Assembly: GCF_031599675.1 (NCBI RefSeq)
Contig: NZ_CP134223.1
Span: forward strand, 1,116,001-1,180,000
Direction: 5' to 3'
Length of the DNA stretch: 64,000 nucleotides
Source: Paenibacillus pedocola
Lineage (GTDB): Bacteria; Bacillota; Bacilli; Paenibacillales; Paenibacillaceae
Below, piece by piece: positions 7,847 to 17,387 of this stretch; positions within the stretch are counted from its first letter, which is position 1, and each line of letters starts with the position of its first letter. Both the position numbers and the translations under genes were made by a program. Under the pieces are notes generated by a model, which saw only the letters and a list, made by a program, of their open reading frames with translations, was not told the origin of the DNA and did not search any database.

Positions 7847-10800
7847 GTGAAGAAATTTAAAAAGAGTTTCCTGCTATTCCTGACGGCCATCATGCTGTTT
7901 TCACTGGCCGCACCGGCACTTGCCGGCAGTAACGCACAGGAGAAGCTGGATACGCATTGGGCGAAAGAGAGCATTGGAAAGTGGCGCGGGAACGGCGTCA
8001 TTCAGGGCTATCCTGACGGGTCCTTCAAGCCGGATAATCAGGTTACCCGTGCAGAGCTTGCGAGCATCATCAATAAGCTGTTCGGGTTCAGCACACTTTC
8101 GGGAACCCCGTTCTCGGATGTGCCTGCCGGAGCCTGGTATGCCAGGGATTTAGCCATAGCGAAGCAGGCGGGTTATTATAAAGGCTTTCCGGATAATAAA
8201 GCGAAAGCGGATACACAGGTAACCCGTCAGGATGCTGCAGTGCTCCTGGCATCTGTATTCTCGCTTGCCCCCGCTAATGGAGGGATTACAGCGGCATATA
8301 CGGACGGGGCTGCTATCAGTGCCTACGCTGGAGAAGCTGTTCAGGCGCTGAAGGGCACAATCAACGGCTATCCCGACGGCTCTTTCCGTCCGGATCGTCC
8401 AATCACCAGAGCAGAAGCTGTCAGTATCATTGACAGGCTGGTCAGCGGCTACTATAACATGGCTGGAACGTTCACCGGCGGCGATATTACCGGCAATGTA
8501 CTGGTGAACCGCAGCGGAGTAGTATTGAAGGATGCGAGGGTTTCCGGCAACTTGTATTTGGCTCCCGGAATCGGCAGCGGTGAAGCTGCGCTGGATAATG
8601 TAACCGTACAGGGATCGGTGTATGTCTCCGGCGGCGGTGAAAATTCAATTCATTTCAAAAATTCGAAACTGGCGGTTGCCCAAGTGAACCGGCCGGACGG
8701 GAAGGTACGTATCGCTGCAGAAGGAAATACAAGTATCGGACGTTTGTTGATTGAAAGCGCTTCTATTATAGAGCTCGAATCCGGCGCAACAGTTACAACG
8801 TTGATAATCGGCAATAATGCCCAAGGTACGGTGCTCAGCGGCAAAGGAGCGATCGGCAGACTTGAGGTGCTTGCTTCTTCCGTCAGCTTAAACGGCAAGA
8901 CGCTGGCACAAGGCAGCTACACTGTGAAAGATGGAGCTGCCGCAGCAGAAGGCACCACAGCCGGCAGCACAGCGGGGAGCAATCCGGGCAGCAGCAACGG
9001 AACCGGCGAAACCGGCGGAACCGAAACGCCGGAAATCCAAATCGTGGATACCGCAGCAACTCCGGCTACGAAATCCTTATTTGCTTATCTGGACGAGATG
9101 AGCGGCAAGCAGACGATGTTCGGGCATCAGCATGACACCACCGTCTCTATAGCCGGCAAAGATACGAATGGCAGCGTAATCTCCGATGTATACAGCGTTA
9201 CCGGCGACTATCCGGCGGTATTCGGCTGGGATACCCTCTCCCTGGACGGCTATGAAGCACCTCCCGGAGTCAGCGGGAATTATGAAGCCAGCCGCTTAGG
9301 GCTTACTGCTGCTATGAAGCATGCCCATGAGCTTGGCGGCATCTTGACACTGAGCACGCATCCTTATAATTTTGCCACCGGAGGAAGCTTCAATGATACA
9401 GGGAACACTAAGGGGGCAACAGCATCCGTAGTTGCGCGGATTCTGCCGGGCGGTGACAAGAATGCTGATTTCAATACGTATCTCGACAGGATCGCAAATT
9501 TTGCCAACAACCTGAAGGATGATAACGGCAGCCTGATTCCGGTGCTGTTCCGTCCGTTCCATGAGCAGAATGGCGGATGGTTCTGGTGGGGAGCGGCAAC
9601 GACAACCAAAAGTGAATATGCTGAGCTGTACAGATACACCGTAGAATACCTGCGGGATGTCAAAGGCGTACACAACTTCCTGTATGTATTCTCGCCAAAC
9701 GGCTCGTTCAACGGGAATGAAAATGAATATTTAACTACCTATCCGGGAGATCAGTATGTGGATATTCTGGGGATGGACCAGTATGACAATAAGGACAATG
9801 CCGGTTCTGATGCTTTCCTGAACGGGCTTGTCAAAGATTTGAAGATGATCTCCGGGCTCGCCCAGTCGAAGGGGAAGATCGTTACCCTCTCTGAATACGG
9901 CTACAGCGCCGCCGGGATGAAGACCACCGGTAACAATGAGCAGGCATGGTTCACCAAGGTGCTGAATGCGATCAAGGCGGACCCGGATGCGTCCAAAATC
10001 TCCTATATGCTGACCTGGGCCAACTTCGGTGAAGGCAATAATTTATATGTTCCTTACAAAAATGTGCCCAACAAGGCAGATCACGAGCTGGTGGGTGATT
10101 TCGTCAATTTCTATAAGGATTCTTATTCGGCGTTTGCCGGCGATATCAAAAATGACAATAAATACAGCCGTGTGGTAAATGCTGCAGCGAAGCAGCCCTT
10201 CCTGCATATTGTTTCTCCGAATAATGTCGGTACGGTTACTGAGGCCAAGACGGTCATCCGCGCCAAGGCGGCGAATTTTGTTCCTGCCAAAGTTACCTAC
10301 ACTACAGGAACTAATGCCGAGACCGAAATGACGCTCGGAGCGGACGGCTATTATTCCGCAGTCTGGCAGCCGGAAGCAAGCTTGAACGGTACAACGGCTG
10401 ACATTACGGTAAAGGCATACGGAACAGGAAATGTGCTGCTTACACAGAGCATCTCTGTATTTGTGAAGATTAACGAAGTTGCGGTAAAAGAAATCCCCTT
10501 TAATATAGCAGCCGATGCCGGTCTAATTCAGAACAATGGCACCTGGTCCGGCCTGGCAGGCAACGGGGAGACCATTAAGACGGAGCTTCAGCATGCGGTA
10601 CTGGCCGGGGACGGCAAGCTAGCAGTCAACATCACTGGCGGACTGTCTCCCGAAGACACCTGGCAGGAGCTGAAGCTGCAGCTTACACCGGCGGCTCTCG
10701 AAGGTGTTAATTTAGCCAAAGTCAGCCGGGTGAAGCTGGGAGTGCTGATTCCTGAAGCGGCGCAAAATGAATCCGGAAATGCTGCGGTCCGGACCGTTGT

Positions 10801-12622
10801 GCAGCTGCCTGAGGACTGGAATACCAAGTATGGCATGGATTCCAGCTACAAAGCGTTGTCCGCTCTGGAGAAAGTGACAGTTGACGGTGCCCGGTATTAC
10901 AAATATGACGCGGTTGTAGAGTTGGATAATGCTGAGAAATCGGCAGCCGCTACGGGTCTGGCGATCTCCATCGTTGGCAGCGGGCTTGTCTCGGATGGCG
11001 TGCTTCCGGTTTACGTAGACGATATCGGTCTATATAACAGCTACACTGCGCCGGTAGCCGACAATGCGCTGGTGGATGATTTTGAATCCTATGGCTCCAG
11101 CAGCGAGGCGCTTGCGGCTAAGTATCCAAAAGCCGGCGGTGATGATATCAGCGCTACTCTAAGCACCGAACGTAAAAATTCCGGAAGCTACGGCATGAAG
11201 CTGCAGTACAGCCTGAACAGCCAGCAATATGCCGGGGTCGGAAAAAGCCTGGGCTCGCTCGACTGGTCTGCTTATAACGCAATCAGCCTGTGGGTGGCAT
11301 CTGATGGCAGCGGCTCCTATGCGGAAACGGGGAAACCGCTGAAGCTGGTTGTCCAGCTTGTGATTGACGGCGGATACTTCGAAGCTTATCCGGTCATCAC
11401 CCCGGATCAGAACGGTAAGGTCGTCCTAAGCCTTAAGAATCTTACAGAGATGAGCTGGGGCAAGGGCGGTGCACTTACTGAGGAAAGACTGAAGCAAGTA
11501 CAGAGCTTTAATCTTTATGTGAATTCCATGGACGGCCAGGCGCATGAAGGTGCACTCTATTTTGACGATATCCAGGCGGTGTATGATCCTGCAATGCCTG
11601 ATCTGTCCGGTGAGGACGGAGGAGAGTCCGGAGGACACGCGCCAGGTGTGCTGTACAAATTCAGCAGCGCTGAAGATATTGCCGGCTGGGTAACAGCAAA
11701 CGGGGACAGCGCCAAAGCGAAGACTCCTGTGTTTTCGGAAGAAGAGCAGGCTGCAGGTGTGGAGTTCGATATGGTCAATACAGGTCAGAATGCAGACGGC
11801 AGCTATAAGCAGTCCTTTGAGCTTGCGGTTGATCCGGTTAAGCTGGATCTGAGCGGGCTGGATACGATAAACGCCAAGGTTAAGCTGTCAGCCGGCACGG
11901 CCAAAGCCCGGCTGTTCATTAAGACGGGAGCCGGCTGGACATGGTCAGACAGCGGGACACCTGTAGCGGTAGACTCCAGCGGGTATAAGACACTGACGAT
12001 TTCACTGCCTGCCGCAGCCGAAGCAGCGGGTGTAGATCTGACTGCCGTAAAGACCATCGGTATCAAGATTGAAGATATTGCTAACAGCGGGGGCACGGCG
12101 AACCTGTTCCTGCAGGAGATTGCGCTGGCTGTTGCAGTTCCTGACATTTATTACGGGTTCGAAGGCGGAACAGACGGCTGGGCCGCGACGACTGGCACTG
12201 CCGTGGTATCCAAGGCTGTTTATGCGGAGGGCAGCCAGTCTTTAGGACTGGATTTCACTTGGACCGGTGCGGGTTCTTCACTTGAAGTGTCAAAGACCGC
12301 CAATCTGGATCTAAGCTCCTTCAGTGGAATTACCGCCAAAGTGAGAGTGGTATCTGATCATCCTGATGTACAGGCCAAACTGTATTTGAAGCTGCGCGGA
12401 TATGCCGTTTGGCTGGACTCCGGGGCGAAGGCGGCAGCCGGAACAGGGTTTACGGAGTTCACCATTGACTTCAATGATATCTACAATGTGTACGTAGGCA
12501 GCGGAGCAGAGTTTACACTGGATGATCTGAAGCAGGTAAATGCTGTAGGCATTCAGCTGATTACCCCCTCTGAAGCCGGAAATGCAACGGTTTATATTGA
12601 TGATGTGAAAGTTTTGCAGTAA
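7847..12622 (+). CDS. Cell-surface GH26 beta-mannanase with SLH and carbohydrate-binding domains
   Basis: Large secreted enzyme, 1591 residues, predicted to cut beta-1,4-mannans at the cell surface. GTG at 7847 is chosen because AAAGGAGGATGAG precedes it and it begins a normal signal peptide (KKFKK, hydrophobic core, ALA-G near 26). Three S-layer homology repeats follow (about 34-190), each with a GYPDGSF-type and TRAE-type motif. A beta-rich segment (about 200-350) and a G/S/T linker (about 350-395) lead to the GH26 catalytic domain (about 400-760). The acid/base is Glu573 in RPFHE, the nucleophile Glu683 in TLSEYGY. The C-terminal 800 residues hold an Ig-like module and several beta-sandwich modules resembling mannan-binding CBMs (CBM27-, CBM11- and CBM23-like by appearance; family numbers uncertain). 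Confidence 0.88.
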   Translation: MKKFKKSFLLFLTAIMLFSLAAPALAGSNAQEKLDTHWAKESIGKWRGNGVIQGYPDGSFKPDNQVTRAELASIINKLFGFSTLSGTPFSDVPAGAWYARDLAIAKQAGYYKGFPDNKAKADTQVTRQDAAVLLASVFSLAPANGGITAAYTDGAAISAYAGEAVQALKGTINGYPDGSFRPDRPITRAEAVSIIDRLVSGYYNMAGTFTGGDITGNVLVNRSGVVLKDARVSGNLYLAPGIGSGEAALDNVTVQGSVYVSGGGENSIHFKNSKLAVAQVNRPDGKVRIAAEGNTSIGRLLIESASIIELESGATVTTLIIGNNAQGTVLSGKGAIGRLEVLASSVSLNGKTLAQGSYTVKDGAAAAEGTTAGSTAGSNPGSSNGTGETGGTETPEIQIVDTAATPATKSLFAYLDEMSGKQTMFGHQHDTTVSIAGKDTNGSVISDVYSVTGDYPAVFGWDTLSLDGYEAPPGVSGNYEASRLGLTAAMKHAHELGGILTLSTHPYNFATGGSFNDTGNTKGATASVVARILPGGDKNADFNTYLDRIANFANNLKDDNGSLIPVLFRPFHEQNGGWFWWGAATTTKSEYAELYRYTVEYLRDVKGVHNFLYVFSPNGSFNGNENEYLTTYPGDQYVDILGMDQYDNKDNAGSDAFLNGLVKDLKMISGLAQSKGKIVTLSEYGYSAAGMKTTGNNEQAWFTKVLNAIKADPDASKISYMLTWANFGEGNNLYVPYKNVPNKADHELVGDFVNFYKDSYSAFAGDIKNDNKYSRVVNAAAKQPFLHIVSPNNVGTVTEAKTVIRAKAANFVPAKVTYTTGTNAETEMTLGADGYYSAVWQPEASLNGTTADITVKAYGTGNVLLTQSISVFVKINEVAVKEIPFNIAADAGLIQNNGTWSGLAGNGETIKTELQHAVLAGDGKLAVNITGGLSPEDTWQELKLQLTPAALEGVNLAKVSRVKLGVLIPEAAQNESGNAAVRTVVQLPEDWNTKYGMDSSYKALSALEKVTVDGARYYKYDAVVELDNAEKSAAATGLAISIVGSGLVSDGVLPVYVDDIGLYNSYTAPVADNALVDDFESYGSSSEALAAKYPKAGGDDISATLSTERKNSGSYGMKLQYSLNSQQYAGVGKSLGSLDWSAYNAISLWVASDGSGSYAETGKPLKLVVQLVIDGGYFEAYPVITPDQNGKVVLSLKNLTEMSWGKGGALTEERLKQVQSFNLYVNSMDGQAHEGALYFDDIQAVYDPAMPDLSGEDGGESGGHAPGVLYKFSSAEDIAGWVTANGDSAKAKTPVFSEEEQAAGVEFDMVNTGQNADGSYKQSFELAVDPVKLDLSGLDTINAKVKLSAGTAKARLFIKTGAGWTWSDSGTPVAVDSSGYKTLTISLPAAAEAAGVDLTAVKTIGIKIEDIANSGGTANLFLQEIALAVAVPDIYYGFEGGTDGWAATTGTAVVSKAVYAEGSQSLGLDFTWTGAGSSLEVSKTANLDLSSFSGITAKVRVVSDHPDVQAKLYLKLRGYAVWLDSGAKAAAGTGFTEFTIDFNDIYNVYVGSGAEFTLDDLKQVNAVGIQLITPSEAGNATVYIDDVKVLQ

Positions 12623-12642
12623 AGGTATTCCGGTTTGTTTAA

Positions 12643-12680
12643 GATCCCGGGGCTCTCTAGGTTGAGAGTCCCGGTTTTTT
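12643..12680 (+). terminator. Terminator after the mannanase gene
   Basis: CCCGGGGCTCTC pairs with GAGAGTCCCGG, then a run of eight T residues. Confidence 0.9.
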
Positions 12681-12723
12681 TTGCAGCAAAAGAACGAGTC
12701 CCGATTAAATACCTGACATCGCC

Positions 12724-12751
12724 TAAATATATCCCCGGAATCTGCCGAAAT
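12724..12751 (+). promoter_or_regulatory. SigD-type (flagellar/chemotaxis) promoter of the chemoreceptor gene
   Basis: TAAA at 12724-12727, a 16-bp spacer, and GCCGAAAT at 12744-12751 match the Bacillus SigD pattern TAAA-N15-GCCGATAT with a single change in the -10. It lies about 97 bp before a methyl-accepting chemotaxis gene, the kind of gene SigD controls. Confidence 0.7.
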
Positions 12752-12847
12752 ATAGAGTGTAATCCATCGTTTTGCCCTTTTATGAAAAATGAAAGCAATC
12801 GATATGAATTACATGTAAGGTTTTCGGAAAATAGAGGGGGCACATAT

Positions 12848-14629
12848 ATGGGACAAAATCGGAAACTAAAGGAACTGAAGGAATTCGTGTTAAAGCATGG
12901 AAGTGGAATAAAGAAAGTTGTTGCTAACAGCAACAGGAGCATTGGTGTAAAGATAGCTTCAGGCTACGTGGCTTTAGCGATTTTGGTTTTAATTATTGGG
13001 GGCGCTTCTCTCTTTCAAATGAACAACATGCAGAAGAACACGGGCAACATTGTGGAGAATGTGATTCCTGCACTGGATCAGGTACATAAGATCAACTATT
13101 ACATGGAGCATATTATGGCTTTGAGCATGCAGCATATTTTGAACGCAGACAGCGCAGAAAAATCAAAGCTGGAAGAACAGCGGGGTCAGTTTATCCGAAA
13201 AGTAACGGATGCGATGAAGAGCTACAGGCAGTCGGTTAGCGACAAAACACGGCTGCAGCAGCTGACAGCGCTGGGCGATAAATGGGAAGAATATATGACC
13301 ATCAATAATCAGGCGATTAAACTCAGCAGCTCAGGGGATGAGGAGCTTGCCCTTGAGGTTTCCCAAAAAGGAATCGCTGCCTTCAATGCCATGCAGACCG
13401 ATTTAGGCGCATTGGTAGACTATAGCCAGAAGGAAGCTGCGCAAGAGGGAAGTCATTCCGTTCAAACGTTCCATACCTCGATTACGATAAATATTGTGAT
13501 CATTGTGCTGGTATTGGTGGTCATAGGCTTAATCAATATGGTGATCCGCAAGACAATGATTAACCCGCTTAAGAAAGTAACCGCCCATTTGCAGCGGATT
13601 GCAAGCGGAGATTTGACCTCAGAGGATACCTTTATCGTTAATGAGGATGAGATCGGCCGGCTGGCCAAAACAGTAAATGAGACGAACCGCACACTTCTGG
13701 AGATCGTTAACCAGATCCGCCATGTCTCGGGGGTTATCGCCAACCAAGGGGAAGAACTGGTGCGCACGGTTTCGGGTACGAAGGAAGGAAGCAGCCAGAT
13801 TGCTCTTACCATGGAAGAACTGGCCAAGGCGTCAGGAAGTCAGGCGGAAGCCGCGGTGGAAGCCTCCAAAGCTGTCGATGACCTGAACAGGCTGATCGGA
13901 GATTTTGCCGGAAAAGGAAATGAGCTGCTGCATCACTCCGAGCAGGTGCGTTCCAAAGGCGACCGGGGCAGACAGCTGATGGATAGCTCAGTCGCGCAGA
14001 TGGGGCAGATTGCAGAGGCTGTATCTCAGTCCATGGAGACGGTAGAAGAGCTGAACCGCAAGAATGAAGGCATATTCCGGCTGGTCGGCTCGATCCGCAA
14101 TATCTCCGAACAAACGCATTTGCTGGCTATCAATGCTGCAATTGAAGCCGCCAGGGCCGGAGACAGCGGACGCGGCTTTGCGGTAGTGGCGCAGGAGGTG
14201 CGCAAGCTCTCGGAGGATGTGCAGCAGACGGTAGCGGAAATTACCGGCATAACGCAGGGGATACAGCTGGATTCGAAGGATATGGTAGAGAATTTGCGCA
14301 AAGGTGTCCTGAAGACAGAGGAAGGCAGCCGGCAGATCGTAGAGACAGGTGACGCTCTGGCCGAGATCAACAGGTCGGTAAATGTTATGGCCGGAACCAT
14401 TGAGAATATGGGCCATAATATTGCGCAGATGACCGGTGCCAGCGAAAAGATGAACGAGTTCAGCCAGCATATTTCAGCCCTGGCGCAGCAATCGGCAGCC
14501 GGTGTAGAAGAAACCTCGGCTTCTGCCCATGAGCAGGTGAGTGCAACCAGTGAGGTTGCAGAAGGAATCGGGCAGCTGAAGAGCCGCCTGATTGAGCTTG
14601 AGGAATCTGTAAAACGGTTTGTAGTATAA
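12848..14629 (+). CDS. Methyl-accepting chemotaxis protein
   Basis: Transmembrane chemoreceptor that signals to the CheA/CheW complex; 593 residues. ATG at 12848 follows AGAGGGGG. The frame is open further upstream, but that extension would run through the SigD-type promoter and the preceding terminator. Topology: a cytoplasmic N-terminal tail, TM1 (about 40-62), an extracytoplasmic four-helix-bundle sensor (about 63-210), TM2 (about 218-240), a HAMP domain (about 241-295), then the signalling coiled coil. The highly conserved hairpin tip is present ([20 protein letters not shown], then [14 protein letters not shown]). The ligand is unknown. The sensor region looks like the 4HB_MCP type. Confidence 0.93.
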   Translation: MGQNRKLKELKEFVLKHGSGIKKVVANSNRSIGVKIASGYVALAILVLIIGGASLFQMNNMQKNTGNIVENVIPALDQVHKINYYMEHIMALSMQHILNADSAEKSKLEEQRGQFIRKVTDAMKSYRQSVSDKTRLQQLTALGDKWEEYMTINNQAIKLSSSGDEELALEVSQKGIAAFNAMQTDLGALVDYSQKEAAQEGSHSVQTFHTSITINIVIIVLVLVVIGLINMVIRKTMINPLKKVTAHLQRIASGDLTSEDTFIVNEDEIGRLAKTVNETNRTLLEIVNQIRHVSGVIANQGEELVRTVSGTKEGSSQIALTMEELAKASGSQAEAAVEASKAVDDLNRLIGDFAGKGNELLHHSEQVRSKGDRGRQLMDSSVAQMGQIAEAVSQSMETVEELNRKNEGIFRLVGSIRNISEQTHLLAINAAIEAARAGDSGRGFAVVAQEVRKLSEDVQQTVAEITGITQGIQLDSKDMVENLRKGVLKTEEGSRQIVETGDALAEINRSVNVMAGTIENMGHNIAQMTGASEKMNEFSQHISALAQQSAAGVEETSASAHEQVSATSEVAEGIGQLKSRLIELEESVKRFVV

Positions 14630-14631
14630 GA

Positions 14632-14692
14632 AAACAGCCCCCTTGGGGACATATACTCACAAAGAGTACATGTCTTTATAGGGGGCTGTTTT
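14632..14692. terminator. Bidirectional terminator between chemoreceptor and dehydrogenase
   Basis: AAAACAGCCCCC pairs with GGGGGCTGTTTT at the ends, with a smaller inner helix; A and T tracts lie on both sides, serving both convergent genes. Confidence 0.88.
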
Positions 14693-14701
14693 AGTCTGCA
14701 A

Positions 14702-15658
14702 TTAGTATTGGCGGTTATAATCAACAACGTTACGTGAAGGGGTGCCGGTCTTCAGATAAGCCTCCATATTGGCAGTGAAAATTTCGACCACCCGGTCGGC
14801 ATAGCGGTCCGTCGAACCCGCACAGTGCGGGGTAATGACGACCTGCTCCATACCCCAGAGAGGGTGCTCCGAAGGCAGGGGCTCAGTCTCAAATACATCC
14901 AGGCCGGCACCGGCCAGCCGGCCGCTGTTCAGCGCGGCCATCAGGTCTTCTGTATTTGTTGTGGCTCCGCGCCCGATGTTGATATAATAAGCGCCTGTTT
15001 TGCAGGCGCCAAATACGTCTGCATTAAACAAATCCTGCGTTTCGTCCGTAAGCGGCAGCGTGTTTATGATGAAATCAGCCTGGCTGACAGCTTCTGTGAG
15101 CTGGCCGGTTGTGTAGACCTGGTCAAAGCCGGGAGCGGGGTTACCTGAACGGCTGACTCCGATCGTGTTCATCCGGAAGGCTTTGGCGATTCTTGCCGTT
15201 TCGCTGCCAATGGAGCCTGTACCGGCAATAACGGCTGTCTTGCCGGTCAGCTCACTCTCCGTACCGTCTGAATGCCAGTTGCGATCCTGCTGATTACGGA
15301 TAGCGGTATGCAAATTCCGGGTGAAGATCAGCATAAAACCGAAGATGACGGCTGTAATCGGTTCAGCATGGACACCGCTGGCATTCGTTAGTATAATTCC
15401 CCGCTGCTCCAGGCGTTCCAGCGGCAGTTTTTCAACACCTGCTGACCAGGTTTGCAGCCACCGGAACGGTGAATCCGGGCGCAGCAAGGTGTCACTGATG
15501 CCTTTGCCCCAGCCGATTACGATTTCTGCCTGGGCGAGCACCTCCAGATCCGGTTTTTTGGCATCTCCCAGTGTAAGGGTATAACCTGGGGCGGCGGCGA
15601 GGATGGATTCCTGCTGCCGGGATGTAAGGGGCTGTAAACATACAATAGATTTAGTCAA
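14702..15658 (-). CDS. D-2-hydroxyacid dehydrogenase family protein
   Basis: NAD(P)-dependent oxidoreductase of the D-isomer-specific 2-hydroxyacid dehydrogenase family, 318 residues. A TTG start at 15658 is chosen because AGGAGGG lies 8 bp upstream and the protein then begins LTKSIVCLQPLTSRQQ, where homologues start; the frame stays open upstream without family similarity. Seen: the Rossmann motif GTGSIGSETARIAKAF (about 138-153), INTLPLTDETQDLFN, and NIGRGATTNTEDLMAAL. The catalytic set appears as Arg in the INIGRG segment, Glu in DVFETEPLP, and His in ITPHCAG. The substrate is unknown. Members of this branch (GhrA-like) often reduce glyoxylate or hydroxypyruvate. Confidence 0.85.
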   Translation of the reverse strand: MTKSIVCLQPLTSRQQESILAAAPGYTLTLGDAKKPDLEVLAQAEIVIGWGKGISDTLLRPDSPFRWLQTWSAGVEKLPLERLEQRGIILTNASGVHAEPITAVIFGFMLIFTRNLHTAIRNQQDRNWHSDGTESELTGKTAVIAGTGSIGSETARIAKAFRMNTIGVSRSGNPAPGFDQVYTTGQLTEAVSQADFIINTLPLTDETQDLFNADVFGACKTGAYYINIGRGATTNTEDLMAALNSGRLAGAGLDVFETEPLPSEHPLWGMEQVVITPHCAGSTDRYADRVVEIFTANMEAYLKTGTPSRNVVDYNRQY

Positions 15659-15749
15659 TGAAGGTTCCCTCCTGGTATGCTTTTTAGTAAAAATGGCTGA
15701 TTCTGTATACAATAAGGATAACAAATCTGCCTGGAAAGGTGAAACTGAT

Positions 15750-16349
15750 ATGAAATCTGCTGCGAAAGAAACGGAGCGACTGTTTATAGCTGTGAAGCTG
15801 CCTGCGGAAATAAGCAGAGTATTAGGGCAAGAATGCGCTGAGCTGTCTGAAAGGCTGAAGTTTGCCAAATGGACACATCCGCTAGACTATCATATTACCC
15901 TCCAATTTCTGGGTGACACACGAAAGGAACAGATTCCGGCGCTGCTTGAAGCACTGAAGGAAATTTCCGGCAAGCATGCTCCGTTTAAACTGCAGCTGAA
16001 GGAATGGGGAACCTTTGGTCCGGGAAGTGCGCCAAGAGTGCTTTGGGCCGGGGTGTCAGGCGAGCTCGAGAAGCTTCAGGGGCTTCAGCGTAGTGTGGTT
16101 TCTGCAACGGCTCCCCTGGGTTTTAGTGCAGAGGAAAGACTATATGCCCCCCATCTTACGCTGGCCCGCAAATACCGGGATGAGCTGCCTTTCAGCACGG
16201 AACGGCTTGGGAATTTACAGGTCCATAAGCCGGGTGACGAGAACAATTGTTCGGAAAATGACTGGACGGTAGAAGGCTTTGTGGTGTATGCTACTAGGAT
16301 GCATGCCATTCCTATGTATGAAATCATCGAAAATTTGACATTTTTCTAA
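15750..16349 (+). CDS. thpR: RNA 2',3'-cyclic phosphodiesterase (2H family)
   Basis: Small cytoplasmic 2H phosphoesterase, 199 residues, of the ThpR/LigT family, which opens 2',3'-cyclic phosphate ends of RNA. The two catalytic HxTx motifs are present, HITL at about residues 47-50 and HLTL at about 131-134. The N-terminal RLFIAVKLP is the usual start of the fold. ATG at 15750 follows GGAAAGGTG; the open frame upstream overlaps the divergent dehydrogenase gene and is not used. It stands between two unrelated genes, so context adds nothing. Confidence 0.88.
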   Translation: MKSAAKETERLFIAVKLPAEISRVLGQECAELSERLKFAKWTHPLDYHITLQFLGDTRKEQIPALLEALKEISGKHAPFKLQLKEWGTFGPGSAPRVLWAGVSGELEKLQGLQRSVVSATAPLGFSAEERLYAPHLTLARKYRDELPFSTERLGNLQVHKPGDENNCSENDWTVEGFVVYATRMHAIPMYEIIENLTFF

Positions 16350-16431
16350 TGATAAATCGACAAGAAAGTTTTCAAAGCTTCCATTTTCGGTTACATACAA
16401 TAGGAATGTGCCGTAAAATAGGAGGTAAAAA

Positions 16432-17319
16432 ATGGAAATTTTTAAACAAAACCGCTGTATTGCGCTGCTTGTCGGCGTTATTCTAGTGTGTTTCTCTGCT
16501 ATAAGCTTGCTGAGCCCCGGTAGAATTAACGAAGGGCAGAATACATTGAAGATGGATAAATTTGGAGGTGCCGGCCATGCATCTGCAGCAGCCCTGTTGC
16601 CGCAGACAGCAGTAACCCCTGAGAGGATAAAAGGAACGGTTAAACCCATGCTCTACACCACAGCGGCAATTCCGGGCCATGTCTGGAACGGCAAACAAAC
16701 GGTGGACTGGTTCACTCCCGCTAAGCTGAAGCTTAAGGCAGCAGCCGGGACGCAGCCCGCCAAGCCGAAGACCGTTGTGGTGAAGGTGTCGCCGGAAGCG
16801 CAGCAAGCGCTGAAACAGGCGGCAGCTAAGGGGAGTCAGAGCGTAACCAAAGTAAAAACGGCATCTCAGCAACATCCCCCCACAAAATTGTTCTTCTCCC
16901 GGACCAAGCTACTAAGCCAGGAACAGCAAGCACAAGCAACCTGGAGCTACGCGGTATCCGAAGAAGACCTGCTACTGCTGCAAAAAATCGTTATGGCAGA
17001 AGCGGAAGGTGAACCGTACCAGGGCAAGGTGGCAGTCGCCAACGTTGTTCTGAACCGGCTGCGGTCAGCCAATTTTCCCGACACTATACATGAGGTTATT
17101 TATCAGAAAAGCCAGTTCAGTCCTGTGGCGAACGGGCGTCTTCAGCGAGTAAAGCCGAATGAAGACAGTATTAAAGCAGTCAATGCCGCGCTTTCCGGGG
17201 TGAAAGAAGTTACTGACGATACTTATTTTTTCCTGTCTCTAAAGTTGGCACAGGATCTTACCGTGCATCATTCACGGACCTACGCCAAGACAATCGGCAA
17301 TCATACATTCTATAAATAA
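16432..17319 (+). CDS. Cell wall hydrolase, SleB/CwlJ-type domain
   Basis: Secreted or membrane-anchored peptidoglycan hydrolase, 295 residues. A single N-terminal hydrophobic segment (about 8-28) acts as anchor or signal. The middle (about 60-175) is a variable linker rich in K, A, Q and P. The C-terminal domain (about 180-295) is a Hydrolase_2/SleB-like fold: LLLQKIVMAEAEGEPYQGKV, with the presumed catalytic Glu in AEAEGE, then VAVANVVLNRL, FPDTIHEVIYQKSQFSPV and HTFYK at the end. Such domains act as spore-cortex lytic or vegetative wall enzymes; which applies is not shown. AGGAGG precedes the start. Confidence 0.88.
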   Translation: MEIFKQNRCIALLVGVILVCFSAISLLSPGRINEGQNTLKMDKFGGAGHASAAALLPQTAVTPERIKGTVKPMLYTTAAIPGHVWNGKQTVDWFTPAKLKLKAAAGTQPAKPKTVVVKVSPEAQQALKQAAAKGSQSVTKVKTASQQHPPTKLFFSRTKLLSQEQQAQATWSYAVSEEDLLLLQKIVMAEAEGEPYQGKVAVANVVLNRLRSANFPDTIHEVIYQKSQFSPVANGRLQRVKPNEDSIKAVNAALSGVKEVTDDTYFFLSLKLAQDLTVHHSRTYAKTIGNHTFYK

Positions 17320-17331
17320 TTACGAAAACTG

Positions 17332-17374
17332 AAAAAGCCTCCATATCCGTATGACTCCGGATTGGAGGCTTTTT
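17332..17374. terminator. Bidirectional terminator
   Basis: AAAAAGCCTCCA pairs with the TTGGAGGCTTTTT arm, with an inner ATCCG/CGGAT helix. It lies between the convergent hydrolase and glycosyltransferase genes. Confidence 0.9.
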
Positions 17375-17387
17375 ATTGGGTTCTTCA

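Noticed and set aside
12635..12847. 71-codon N-terminal extension of the chemoreceptor
   Set aside because: It would be read through the preceding terminator and the SigD-type promoter; the ATG at 12848 has a good ribosome site.
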